From G965197555 sp965197555 (GTDB lineage: Bacteria; Chloroflexota; Dehalococcoidia; Lucifugimonadales; UBA3495), in the NCBI GenBank assembly GCA_965197555.1, contig OZ240213.1, positions 3,906,001 to 3,970,000 of the forward strand: a DNA stretch of 64,000 nucleotides. The letters run 5' to 3'. The position numbers were made by a program, and so were the translations under genes. Shown here piece by piece: positions 1 to 8,466 of this stretch. The notes beneath the pieces are model-generated. The model ran no database searches. It was not told the origin of the DNA and worked only from the letters and a program-made list of their open reading frames with translations. How positions within the stretch are numbered: the stretch's first letter is position 1; each line of letters begins with the position of its first letter.

Positions 1-2307
1 GCAGGTCGTGGCGGCCGCGCCGATGCAGTCGGCAAACTGCGCGCGGCTGATGATGGGCGTTCCGGCGCCAACGAAGGCCCGGTACGGGTAGGGTGTGGGC
101 GCGTCGAAGGCGATTCGGACGGTGAGATTGTCGAGGGCCAGCACGGAGGCGATGCCGTCAAACGAGCTCTCGGCCGTGCATCCCGTATCTTCATCCACGC
201 AATAGAGCCACGTGAAGACAACATCCTCGGCCGTCATGTCGCTGCCATCCGACCACTTCAGGCCCTCTTTCAGCTTCCAGGTAATCGACATCAGGTCCTT
301 GGAAAAGCCTCCGTTCTCGATTGTCGGGATTTGGGCGGCCAGCGCTGGCACGAGGTTGCCGTCCGGGTCGTATTTAGCCAGAGGCTCCAACGTGATTGCT
401 CCGGCATCCAAGTCTTTAGTGCCACCCGACAGGTAGGGTCCAGGCAGAGTTGGAGCCTGCCAATAGAGGATTGTCAGAACTTTCTCCTCTGTTGTGGTTC
501 CTAATGGAGCGATGAAGGCGTAGACGCTGCCGTCCAGGGAGCCCACGTACATAACGCCGCCGATAACGGTGTAGGAGGGGATTCCATCGAAATAGCCCTT
601 CTGAAACCTCCAGAGCTCTTCCCCGGTTGCCGCATCCAGCGCCCGTAGGTATCCATCGCTGGACTCTGCATACAGAACGCCGTCGGCCATCATGGGTGAC
701 TGCAAGGCCCAGGCCATCGACTCCCGGCTCCAGACGAGCCCGCCGGTGGCGGCGTCAAGGGCGTAGAACCGGCCGGATTCGGAACCCACGTACACGATGC
801 CCCCAGCAGTCACGGGCGCGGTGTTGATCATCATGCCCGCTTCGTATGACCAGAGGATCTCTCCCGTCGCTGTGTCCAGGGCGTAGATGTGTTCGTCCGG
901 CGAGAAGTAGTAGACGTTGTCTGCGACTGCGGCCGGGAAGTCCCTCGCGGGCAACCTCTCCGTCCCGTAGCTCCAGATGAGCGCCCCGGTCGCCTCGTCC
1001 AGGGCTTGGGCGGTATTGAAGGCCGTCAGGTATACGATTCCTCCGATGACTGTGGGTGGGGATTCCACGGGGATCCCGGTATTGAAGCTCCAGACCACCT
1101 TTCCGGTTGATGCGTCCAGGGCATGGAACTCGCCGAATCCGCCCGGCACGTAGACCTTGTCGCCCGCAACCGTAGGAGTGAACTCAGGGGTGAACGGATA
1201 CGGCCTTTCGGCAAACCACAGGACTTCTCCGGTCATTGCGTCGAGAGCGTGGACCCTGTGGTCCCCCTCCGCCAGTGCGCCGAGGTAGACCATCCCGCCA
1301 CCTACGGTAGGGGAGTACTGCGCCCAGTCGCCGGTATCGTAACTCCACAGCAACCCCCCGGTCTCGGCATCCAGGGCATACACGTGGTTGTCGTTGGACC
1401 CTACGTACACCGCCCCGCCGGCCACGGTTGGGGACGACCTTATGACGTCGTCCGTCTCAAAGCGCCACAGCAACTCTCCGGTCTCCGCGTCCAAGCCATA
1501 CACGTGGTTGTCGTCAGACCCTGCGTAGACCGCGCCGTCGACCACGGTCGGCGCATTGACAACCCAGCCTCCGGTGGGATTGCGCCAGAGCAGGGACACA
1601 TCCGCCTGCGGTGGGTCGGGAGGACCGGCATCGCCAGACAATATCTGTTCAGGAACACAGCTCAGGAGGCCGACCGTAAACTTCAAGGCTGCAGTGGCGG
1701 CGGCAGGACTGGCGTCCGGCAGGGTACCGGCAACGATATCAGCCACATCGGCGTCCGCCAGCGACTCTCTCAGGCACCCTTCAGCCTCCTCGGTCAGCCC
1801 CTCCATCCGCGCAACAAGGGCGGAGAGGAATAATCCGGAGGCCGTTTCCGGAGCGAGGCAGCCGAATATAGACGCCTCCCACTGCTGCGTGTCGCCTTCG
1901 AGCATAGCACGCCGTTCCAACAGGGACTCCAGCAACTCATCACCCAATTCGGTGCGGATGCAGGATCGCTCGGAGGTGGTGAACCTGTCGAACAGCTGCC
2001 CCCAGAGGGTGTCAGTGTCGATGCCGAAATCACGTATCGCGGGAGTGCCAACTCGCTCCAGCGTCGGCGTTGGGGTCGGGGGCGGGGCCGGGGTCGGAGG
2101 TGGCGTTGGCGTCGGGGCCGGCGTTGGCGGGACCGATGTCGGCGTAGGGGTACTGGTGGCCGGTGTAGGCTCGGGCGTCGGCGTCTCTGTCGGCCCGTCG
2201 TCACATGCCGACAGCAACGCGACGGCCAACAAACACAGCAGCCCAACCCATACTATCCGGCATGAGGACCTTCCCAACACACTCTTTACGCGCAAAGTGA
2301 ACGCCAA
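1..2307 (-). CDS. Lipoprotein fusing a PQQ-type beta-propeller to a family 5 solute-binding domain (3' end beyond window)
   Basis: One uninterrupted frame reads through three parts. A TTG start is preceded by AAGGAGG at 7-nt spacing; a signal peptide ends in the lipobox LLSAC (Cys35), then a Thr/Pro linker to about residue 75 and a Cys-containing helical region to about 235. Residues about 237-590 are tandem propeller blades with the recurring pattern YALDA.TG..LW and GG.VYVGS. From about 610 the sequence is a peptide/nickel ABC-transporter binding domain (SBP_bac_5), with KEGLKWSDGSDMTAEDVVFTW and FDAPTPYPYRAFVG. The C-terminus lies outside the window. Such binding domains normally stand alone or follow the signal peptide directly; the inserted propeller suggests a dual sensor or binding lipoprotein on the outer face of the membrane. 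Domain identities are seen by motif; the role is inferred. No transporter permease is visible nearby. Confidence 0.85.
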   Translation of the reverse strand, partial: MAFTLRVKSVLGRSSCRIVWVGLLCLLAVALLSACDDGPTETPTPEPTPATSTPTPTSVPPTPAPTPTPPPTPAPPPTPTPTLERVGTPAIRDFGIDTDTLWGQLFDRFTTSERSCIRTELGDELLESLLERRAMLEGDTQQWEASIFGCLAPETASGLFLSALVARMEGLTEEAEGCLRESLADADVADIVAGTLPDASPAAATAALKFTVGLLSCVPEQILSGDAGPPDPPQADVSLLWRNPTGGWVVNAPTVVDGAVYAGSDDNHVYGLDAETGELLWRFETDDVIRSSPTVAGGAVYVGSNDNHVYALDAETGGLLWSYDTGDWAQYSPTVGGGMVYLGALAEGDHRVHALDAMTGEVLWFAERPYPFTPEFTPTVAGDKVYVPGGFGEFHALDASTGKVVWSFNTGIPVESPPTVIGGIVYLTAFNTAQALDEATGALIWSYGTERLPARDFPAAVADNVYYFSPDEHIYALDTATGEILWSYEAGMMINTAPVTAGGIVYVGSESGRFYALDAATGGLVWSRESMAWALQSPMMADGVLYAESSDGYLRALDAATGEELWRFQKGYFDGIPSYTVIGGVMYVGSLDGSVYAFIAPLGTTTEEKVLTILYWQAPTLPGPYLSGGTKDLDAGAITLEPLAKYDPDGNLVPALAAQIPTIENGGFSKDLMSITWKLKEGLKWSDGSDMTAEDVVFTWLYCVDEDTGCTAESSFDGIASVLALDNLTVRIAFDAPTPYPYRAFVGAGTPIISRAQFADCIGAAATTC

Positions 2308-2324
2308 ATGCTTGCCTCCTTCTT

Positions 2325-2345
2325 AGTACTACAGCCGCAGATGGC
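2325..2345. repeat. Solo IS701-type terminus-like sequence
   Basis: TTAGTACTACAGCCGCAGAT closely matches the terminal inverted repeat of the complete IS701 element in this window (TACTACAGTTGCAGAA at 38564 and 39992), including the CTAG-like flank. No transposase is attached. It sits just upstream of the ribosome binding site of the propeller lipoprotein. A scar of a departed or deleted element is the simplest reading; chance similarity is possible. The rest of 2346-2565 holds nothing I recognise. Confidence 0.35.
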
Positions 2346-2565
2346 CGCTTGGAGTGTTGGCCACCCTTGAAAATCGCAACGTCTAGCTACGGCAACGCCC
2401 TAAATCTTATTGAGACCAAGCTAAATTTGAGGCCGAAAGCACCGAGTCAGTGTTAGTGCGACTATAGTATTAGGTAGGTCCGCGGCCTCCGAGCTCGTCA
2501 ATGCCACGTGGGGACGGTAGGGCACGCCCCCGCGGAGTAATCCTGCCACGACGCAGGTTGGCAAA

Positions 2566-3837
2566 TCAGGGCGCGTAGCTGTGGACGACGGGTAGCCCCG
2601 CAATGTCGGTGACGCTGGAATCGGTGTGGTGCGTTATTTGTACGCGGCCGGTGCCGCAGTCGCCGAACTCGTCGCAGGAGATGACCCCGATGATACCCCT
2701 GAAACCGGCAACTCCGGCCAGCGCCTCCCGGAGCATGGCCCGGTCGATGTACAGCGTATCTCCGTCGCCAACGGCGACCTCGTCGATCGCGCGGAGGAGC
2801 ATCGTGGCCGCGTCGTAGGCGTGGGCCAGATAGGCGGATGTGGGCGCCTCGCCGTACCGCTCTCGATAGTCGGCGATGAGCGCCTCGCCGCCCTTGCCGG
2901 TTGCCTCGTTCGTGTTGCCGCCGAAGCTCAACTCCGGACCCGGGAAGTAGACGCCCTCCGACTCGGGGATGGCCAGGAACTCGGAGACCAGCAGGGCCGC
3001 GCCGCCAATCAGCGTGACGTCCTCAAGCCCAGCGATCTGGCCGACCTGCTGGACGATGTGGGCGCCTTCTTCCTGGAAGAGGGGGAAAAAGAGGCCATCC
3101 GGACTGCCCGCCGCAATCCGGGTGAGGACGGGGGCCATGTCCGTATCGCCCCTGCTGACAGAGGCGACGGCGACCGAGCCGCCTAGCTCCTCGAATGCGG
3201 TGGCGAAGGCGCCGGTGAGGCCGGTAGTGTAGGGGTCGCCGTCGTGGATGGCCGCCATCCTGCGCAGGCCGAGATCGTTGTAGGCGAACTGCGCCACCGC
3301 GCGCGCCTCGTGCAGATCGTTGCTGGAGGTCCGGTAGTAGCCGGGATGATGGTTGGAATCGGCGTTGCCGCGAAGGTCGGAGGTCAGCGAAGGGGCCGTA
3401 TTGGAGGAAGAGATCATCACCAGGCCGGCCTCGCTGAGGATTGGCGAAGCGGCGGTGGCGGCGACGGAGCAGGACGTGCCGATGACGCCGACGACCCGGG
3501 GGTCGCCGGTCACCGTATCCGCGGCGGCACGTCCGCCTTCCCCGGTGCAGAGCGAGTCGAGGCCGGCGCCCATCTCGACATCGTGCCCTTTGATAGGGCC
3601 ATAATCGGCCAACGCCAGCGCCACGCCGCGTTGGCTCGGGGCGCCCAGGTCACCAAGCCCTGTAAGGACGTGCATCGAACGTACCTGGATGGCCTCTCCG
3701 GGTGCCACCTGCACGGCTCCGAGGGGACCGGCTTCGAAGCCCTGTCCTCCGCATGAGACGGCGCCCGCCCACAGCAAAGCGACGGCCAGCAAACATAACA
3801 GCCCGATCCATGTCGTCCGTCGAATGGACTCTCCCAA
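2566..3837 (-). CDS. LivJ-like ABC transporter substrate-binding lipoprotein
   Basis: A 423-residue periplasmic-binding-protein type 1 (Peripla_BP_6) lipoprotein. The start is TTG, 7 nt after AGGGGG. The signal peptide ends in GAVSC (Cys29). The core shows the family's branched-chain amino-acid-receptor features: VLTGLGDLGAPSQRGVALAL near the N-terminus, VVGVIGTSCSVAATAASPIL (effector-loop region), then DLHEARAVAQFAYNDLGLRRMA and SAYLAHAYDAATMLLRAI. It probably binds an amino acid or other small polar ligand for an ABC importer; no permease or ATPase genes are adjacent, so ligand and partner are unknown. Its signal-peptide DNA is strikingly similar to that of the neighbouring propeller lipoprotein (RxxWxGLLCLLAVALL in both), although the mature proteins are unrelated. 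Confidence 0.87.
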   Translation of the reverse strand: MGESIRRTTWIGLLCLLAVALLWAGAVSCGGQGFEAGPLGAVQVAPGEAIQVRSMHVLTGLGDLGAPSQRGVALALADYGPIKGHDVEMGAGLDSLCTGEGGRAAADTVTGDPRVVGVIGTSCSVAATAASPILSEAGLVMISSSNTAPSLTSDLRGNADSNHHPGYYRTSSNDLHEARAVAQFAYNDLGLRRMAAIHDGDPYTTGLTGAFATAFEELGGSVAVASVSRGDTDMAPVLTRIAAGSPDGLFFPLFQEEGAHIVQQVGQIAGLEDVTLIGGAALLVSEFLAIPESEGVYFPGPELSFGGNTNEATGKGGEALIADYRERYGEAPTSAYLAHAYDAATMLLRAIDEVAVGDGDTLYIDRAMLREALAGVAGFRGIIGVISCDEFGDCGTGRVQITHHTDSSVTDIAGLPVVHSYAP

Positions 3838-3990
3838 ATATACCCCCCTACACGCGATGAAAAGGCTAACTACCTGCTCCTTGGCTTCGCCGCAAAGCCC
3901 GTCAATCCTTCCTAGCCATTATGTGCTCGAAGAACCTACTAGAACAAGCTAAACCTCAGCGTAAAAGTTCTTGATCTTGTCCAGTCCACC

Positions 3991-4485
3991 TCAGTAGTAG
4001 CCGTCTGACTTGGTGGGTACACTACGGTCGGTCTCGTAGCTGAGGCCGGTGGGAATCAACAGGCCGCCAATTTCAGCTGGACTGGGCATTGCGGCGGCGC
4101 CTGATACCGAACCGGTCCCGGAGCCCGAAGCCGAAGCTGAAACGGAAGCGGAGCCACTGCCGATGACAGAGACTATGGGACGGTCTTCACCCCGGCGCGG
4201 CGCTTCTGCTGCCATCTGGGCTCGTTCCGCCGCCGCCAGGGCCTGCGCGGCCACTTCCGCCGACTCCGTATTCGGCGCCGCTGCTGCCAGGGCTTGCTCC
4301 GCGTCCGCTTTGGCTAGCGCGGCCGCTTCCGCCGCTCCCGAATCCACCTCCATAACTTGCGGCGCGGCGGCAGGTGCCTGTTGCCCGCAGGCCAGAGTCA
4401 GTGCAAGCAATAAGGCAATTGCAAATCCCGCTATCCAATGCCTTCGGCGGGGGGGTGATCCCCACGTCTTTGTGATATAACGCAC
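3991..4485 (-). CDS. Small alanine-rich lipoprotein
   Basis: A 164-residue protein starting at GTG, 10 nt after AAGGAGG. The basic N-terminus PPRRRHW precedes a hydrophobic stretch ending in the lipobox LTLAC (Cys33). The mature part is Ala/Glu-rich and probably helical (repeated AAEAAALAKADAEQALAAA), followed by a Ser/Gly tract (GSGSASVSASASGSG) and a short C-terminal tail. No family is recognised. It lies 39 bp downstream of the phosphatase/glycosyltransferase fusion gene on the same strand and may be cotranscribed with it. A structural or spacer lipoprotein is possible. Confidence 0.6.
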   Translation of the reverse strand: MRYITKTWGSPPRRRHWIAGFAIALLLALTLACGQQAPAAAPQVMEVDSGAAEAAALAKADAEQALAAAAPNTESAEVAAQALAAAERAQMAAEAPRRGEDRPIVSVIGSGSASVSASASGSGTGSVSGAAAMPSPAEIGGLLIPTGLSYETDRSVPTKSDGYY

Positions 4486-4524
4486 GTTAGTCGTCCTCCT
4501 TGATGTACTTGATGCTTTACCGAG

Positions 4525-6153
4525 CTATTTGCTCAGCATTTCCCGGAGCATCCCTACTGGAACACGCCAGAGATACCTGGGGCCAATGAAAGAAATTCCT
4601 CGGGTACGACGGGAGTAGGTAATGGGGACTTCGCGCATCCGCATACCCTTTTTGAGCAGGTCAAGAGTCAAAACCTGCGCGTAGTTGTAGTCGTGGATAA
4701 TCTCGGCGCAGGCTAGTGCCCGACGGGAAAAGGCCCTGAATCCGGTCTGCCCATCGGTAATCCGACGACCCGAGGCCAGGCGCAGGAGGCCGGTGAATAC
4801 CAGGTTGCTAAGTAACCGTACCACTCGTTGCCTTTGGCGCTTGCCCAGGTAGCGGGAGCCCAGAACGTAGTCGGCCTCTCCTGCGATGATGGGTGCGAGA
4901 AGGTCGGGTATTTGTTCCGGGAGATATTCGCCGTCGGCGTCCACATAAACGGCAGCCTTGGCATCCAGTTCGTTGGCAGCGGCCAGACCCGTGCGCAGGG
5001 CCGCGCCTAGTCCCATGTTTCGCTGGTGGGAGACGACTACGTCTGCGCCGTGGCGGTGGGCGACCTCGGCGGTACCGTCCGACGAACCGTCGTCCACCAC
5101 TATTACACGCAGGTCTGGGCGCTCCTGACGGGGTATTCGCGCCAGCGTATCCGGCAAGTTTTCCGATTCGTTATAACTTGGGATGATCACAGCGACCGGA
5201 CGCGAAGCAGCATACTCCTCACTCTCAGCAATGCCCAGTACCTGCCTCACACATTGCTCCGGAGGAGCAACACCCAGGAAGTAGGCGATGGTGGCGGCCA
5301 CGTCCATGACCGAATGGGGTTCGTCATCAGCACCGTGAGTCTCTACGCCATGTCCCCACATGATGCAGGGCACGTACCGTTCCGATGGGCTCATGTGGCC
5401 ATGCCCACCGATGCCTATCCCCTGCCCGTGATCGGCGGTGATCAACACCGTGGCTTCCTCCAGGTAGTCGATGGAGTCGCACCACTCCAGGAACCGCTGG
5501 ATTATCCGGTCGCTTTCTTCAATCTTGGCCAGGTATTCAGAGTTATAGCTGCCGCGGGCATGGCCTGTTTGGTCAACACTCAGCAGTAGCAATATCAGCA
5601 GATCAGGATCGTCTCTTTGGATGACTGCCTGGGCGCGGGCGGTCAGCGCGTTGTCGATATCATCGTTGTTAGTTACCGCAGTGACGGTTTCAAGGTCGGT
5701 CTCTCCAAAGGCGTCAATCAAGTGGGCAATGCCAACCAGCTTGCCTGTTAGTCCAGCTGTTCGCAGCGCGCCGAATATGGACTCGCATTTGACGCCCAGG
5801 CTCGGTAGGAAGTTGCTGCTCATGCCGTGAACCCGGGGCGGCGCGCCGGTGAACATGGAACTGAAACCGGTTACGGTCCGAGCCGGGTAAACGGTGGAAG
5901 TATTGGTGTAGTCGACACCCTCACCGCGCAGCCGGTCAATGAAGGGAGTATTAGCTTCCAGCAGGCGGTCGGCTCGGCACCCGTCAATGACGAAGGTGAT
6001 GAAGCGTCGTGAGATTCGATTGCCGCTTGTGGCGCGCATACTCGTCGGCACCAGTGACGGAGCCGGAGGCCAGGTGAAGAACCACTGGTGCAGCAACAGG
6101 CCCGTTACCGCCAGCAGCAGGACAAACGCTTCCACGGCCAGGAATGAGCCCAA
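4525..6153 (-). CDS. Membrane-anchored alkaline-phosphatase-superfamily domain fused to a GT2 glycosyltransferase
   Basis: A 542-residue fusion. Residues about 5-25 form a transmembrane helix. Residues about 48-310 are a type I phosphodiesterase/nucleotide pyrophosphatase-like domain with all metal and nucleophile motifs: FVIDGCRADRL, YPARTVTGF (nucleophile Thr), SVDQTGHARG, TADHGQG and GGHGHM. Residues about 335-540 are a DPM1-type family 2 glycosyltransferase: VIIPSYNESENLP, VVDDGSSDGT, DADGEY (DxD-like) and DGQTGFRAF. It may remodel lipid- or polyprenyl-phosphate-linked glycans at the membrane, one domain transferring a sugar and the other hydrolysing a phosphate ester. The start used is a TTG; the upstream sequence continues the gene in another frame (6154-6300), so the native N-terminus is lost or frameshifted. 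Motifs are seen; the coupled function is inferred. Confidence 0.8.
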   Translation of the reverse strand: MGSFLAVEAFVLLLAVTGLLLHQWFFTWPPAPSLVPTSMRATSGNRISRRFITFVIDGCRADRLLEANTPFIDRLRGEGVDYTNTSTVYPARTVTGFSSMFTGAPPRVHGMSSNFLPSLGVKCESIFGALRTAGLTGKLVGIAHLIDAFGETDLETVTAVTNNDDIDNALTARAQAVIQRDDPDLLILLLLSVDQTGHARGSYNSEYLAKIEESDRIIQRFLEWCDSIDYLEEATVLITADHGQGIGIGGHGHMSPSERYVPCIMWGHGVETHGADDEPHSVMDVAATIAYFLGVAPPEQCVRQVLGIAESEEYAASRPVAVIIPSYNESENLPDTLARIPRQERPDLRVIVVDDGSSDGTAEVAHRHGADVVVSHQRNMGLGAALRTGLAAANELDAKAAVYVDADGEYLPEQIPDLLAPIIAGEADYVLGSRYLGKRQRQRVVRLLSNLVFTGLLRLASGRRITDGQTGFRAFSRRALACAEIIHDYNYAQVLTLDLLKKGMRMREVPITYSRRTRGISFIGPRYLWRVPVGMLREMLSK

Positions 6154-6300
6154 CGCGGGCGGGCCACAAGCATTTGGAAAGCCAGTACCAGCAGCGTCAG
6201 CTTGGGAATCTGCTCCAGGAAGTTGCCGCTGGTGGGGTCCGGATTCTCCAGGACCAGTCGCCAGAAGCGGGTAAAATTAAACCAGGAAGTGCCTGCTGGC
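6154..6300 (-). pseudogene. Detached 5' part of the phosphatase/glycosyltransferase gene
   Basis: In a different frame from the downstream gene this stretch encodes FNFTRFWRLVLENPDPTSGN and KLTLLVLAFQMLVARP, a hydrophobic segment that would run straight into ALGSFLAVEAFVLLL of the main frame after a one-base shift in the C-rich run near 6150. The recombinase sequence begins where the similarity stops (about 6300), so the gene's first part was replaced by the recombinase. Confidence 0.55.
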
Positions 6301-7189
6301 CCCGGCGGCGGGAGGCCCGTCTCGTTGGTGCATACGCCTGCGTTCCTGAGGTTCGCCCTGACCCAGCTGGTCGGCCTGCTGCTGTGGGACGCGGTGCTGA
6401 CGCGTAACGGCAACTGCCCAGCAGGAGCACTCCCAGTGTCTCCATATCCTGGATCATCCCCAGCCTGGGACTTTCCCCCGAGTAGCCTTCGCCCAACCCT
6501 GGCTGCCTCGCCGCCGTGCCTATCCGTATCGCTATCTGGTTGGGTCTCATTCCCAGGAGCGACTCGTTGTCGCCGGCGCCCCGGCGGACCGACGACAGCA
6601 GCTTCATCGTGTCGGCACTCAAGACGCGGTAATCGGTGTCTGCGACGCGCACGCGGCCGGAACCGCCGTGCACCCGCTCCAGGTCTCCCCAGGTCAACGC
6701 AGCCGCCTCGTTCACCCTCAGCCTGGCGTCCCGCATCAGGCCGATCATCGCCACGTCCAGCGCCCCCCGCCGGCGGGCGTTGGACACCCGTTCCTCGTGC
6801 CCGCCCCTGCCGCCGCGCTGCTCTTTGGCAACCTTCCTGATGGCCAGGTAGCAGTCCAGGTCCAGGGGCAGCGCCCTGGTGGGACCGAGAGAGTCGTCCT
6901 GAGTTAGTTCCTCAAGCACGGCCCTGGTGACGCCCTGCTGCGCGGACACGTCGAAACCTGCCTCCCTGTGGCTGCGCGTGATGGCGGCCGCCACCACCTT
7001 CAGGGTAGAGGGCTTCGCTCCCGATTCCCACCGGTCTTTCAGGTAGGCCGCCACGTCTTCGGGTGATCCGGGCAGCGAACTGCTACCCGACTCCTCGCAC
7101 CAGGCGACGAAACGGTTCCACTGGCTCACGTAGCTGGCTCCGGTCCGCTTCCTGTCAAGTCCTGTTGTTGCCGGACGTTCTTCAGCCAT
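6300..7189 (-). pseudogene. Degenerate tyrosine recombinase/integrase
   Basis: The first 280 residues or so match a phage-type tyrosine recombinase: an N-terminal SAM-like core-binding region (SYVSQWNRFVAWCEESG, SPEDVAAYL, STLKVVAAAI) followed by a catalytic domain with DVAMIGLMRDARLRVNEAAALTWGD holding Arg I. The HxxR box reads GESPRLGM, with Glu where His is expected, and the C-terminal catalytic Tyr region dissolves into frameshifted sequence that runs into the neighbouring gene. It is therefore probably inactive. Its position, truncating the phosphatase fusion gene, suggests it once belonged to an integrating element. Confidence 0.75.
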
Positions 7190-7731
7190 CGGTAAGCGTC
7201 CCTCCGACTGCCGCGAGATGCACCAGCCAGTGGGTTAGTCTAAGGGCCTTGACCAAACGACTTGGGCAGGTGAATACCTCTTCGGGAGGTGTATGCCGGC
7301 GCCCCCTTGGATTTCTCTGACCCTGAAGACCTGCGCCGGTCAATGGAAGGGGCGGGCGGACGATCTTTGAGCAAGTGTCCGAACACTTCAGGGCGATATT
7401 TCCCGCCACAAAGAATGCGAGGGCGGCGGGTCGCCCATTTCTCAGTTGCCAAAATGCCAACATTTTGCCAGAGTCCCTGCTGCCCGGCGCTGGCGTTGTC
7501 ACATTAAAGGGTCAGACCGACAAGGACCACGCCTTCAGACCGGCGGCGCCCATGGCGGCCGAGTGGCGGCGGTTGCTGAGGCAGGTGGTTACCTTGGGCG
7601 TGTGGTGGGAGTAGACGGTAGAGGCGATGTAGGGGGTTTGGCTTTAATCGCAGCTCACCGCCATAGCAGTTGCGGGTCGAATAGGGTAGAGGCTGAATAA
7701 GCCGCTCCCGAGACGGGATACAACCGGCGTT
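7190..7731. other. Intergenic stretch without a recognisable gene
   Basis: Short open frames exist on both strands but none has a convincing start, ribosome binding site or family resemblance. It separates the decayed recombinase from the restriction locus and probably holds debris. Confidence 0.5.
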
Positions 7732-8466
7732 CTACAAAGGCAGTGTTTTCCCTACCTCCCTGAGCCGTCGGCGGCGATGTTCCATATCCGGCAGTACGAA
7801 TGCCACCAATCGCCAAAAATCGTCGGAATGGTTGTTGACACTCAGATGGACCAGTTCATGGACGACCACGTACTCAACCAGAGATGGTTCCAGCATCATC
7901 ACCCTCCAGTTGAACCGCAGCGTACCGTCTGGTGCACAGCTTCCCCACCTTTGGCGCTGATCTCGAATCAGTATCCGTGGTTCATCACTGCCGTTGCCCA
8001 GACGGGACCACCAACGTTGAACGCCGGACCGCAGGCGTTCGTCAGCCCTGCCTCGGTACCAGTCCACAACGGCGCGGCGGACGTGCTGAAAGCGATCCCC
8101 TTCTTCAAAGCCATCTGGTATCGAAACCCGGAAACGCCAGTGGTCAAAGCGGACTTGCGGGGCGTGCACGTCCGCAGGCTCGACAATTAGCTTTACATTC
8201 CGCCCGAGATAGGGCAGCGTTTCACCGCTGATGAAAAGCTTGGGAACGGCTTCCAAAGCGGCGTCGGTGGCGTGGTTGAGAATCCAGGCCGCCCGCTTGC
8301 GAACGATGGCCTGCAGCTCGCTGTTCGAAGTCGTTAGCGGTGCCGTCACCTGCACGGCGGTGCCGTTAACTGTAATCTGGACGGTTTTCTTCCGGCGCTC
8401 GCTCCGTCGCACCTGGTACTCGATGTTGGTATTGCCAAAGCGGACCTGTCCCCGGTCAGAGGTCAT
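7732..8466 (-). CDS. YgjP-like (DUF45) zinc metallopeptidase linked to hsdR
   Basis: A 244-residue protein of the YgjP/DUF45 metal-dependent hydrolase family. The zinc site is VVHELVHLSVNNHSDDFW (HExxH plus a downstream His), preceded by RWGSCAPDGTLRFNWRVM, a typical family signature, and by the N-terminal YQVRRSERRKKTVQITV strand. The ATG was chosen because it overlaps the end of hsdR by 11 bp, a translational-coupling arrangement; a longer frame exists upstream but only inside hsdR. Genes of this family are often adjacent to type I hsdR, which suggests a role in processing or turnover of the restriction complex, but the substrate is unknown. Confidence 0.85.
   Translation of the reverse strand: MTSDRGQVRFGNTNIEYQVRRSERRKKTVQITVNGTAVQVTAPLTTSNSELQAIVRKRAAWILNHATDAALEAVPKLFISGETLPYLGRNVKLIVEPADVHAPQVRFDHWRFRVSIPDGFEEGDRFQHVRRAVVDWYRGRADERLRSGVQRWWSRLGNGSDEPRILIRDQRQRWGSCAPDGTLRFNWRVMMLEPSLVEYVVVHELVHLSVNNHSDDFWRLVAFVLPDMEHRRRRLREVGKTLPL

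Noticed and set aside
4049..4480. Plus-strand 143-codon frame rich in Pro, Glu and Ala
   Set aside because: Complement of the small lipoprotein gene, which has a signal peptide and ribosome binding site.
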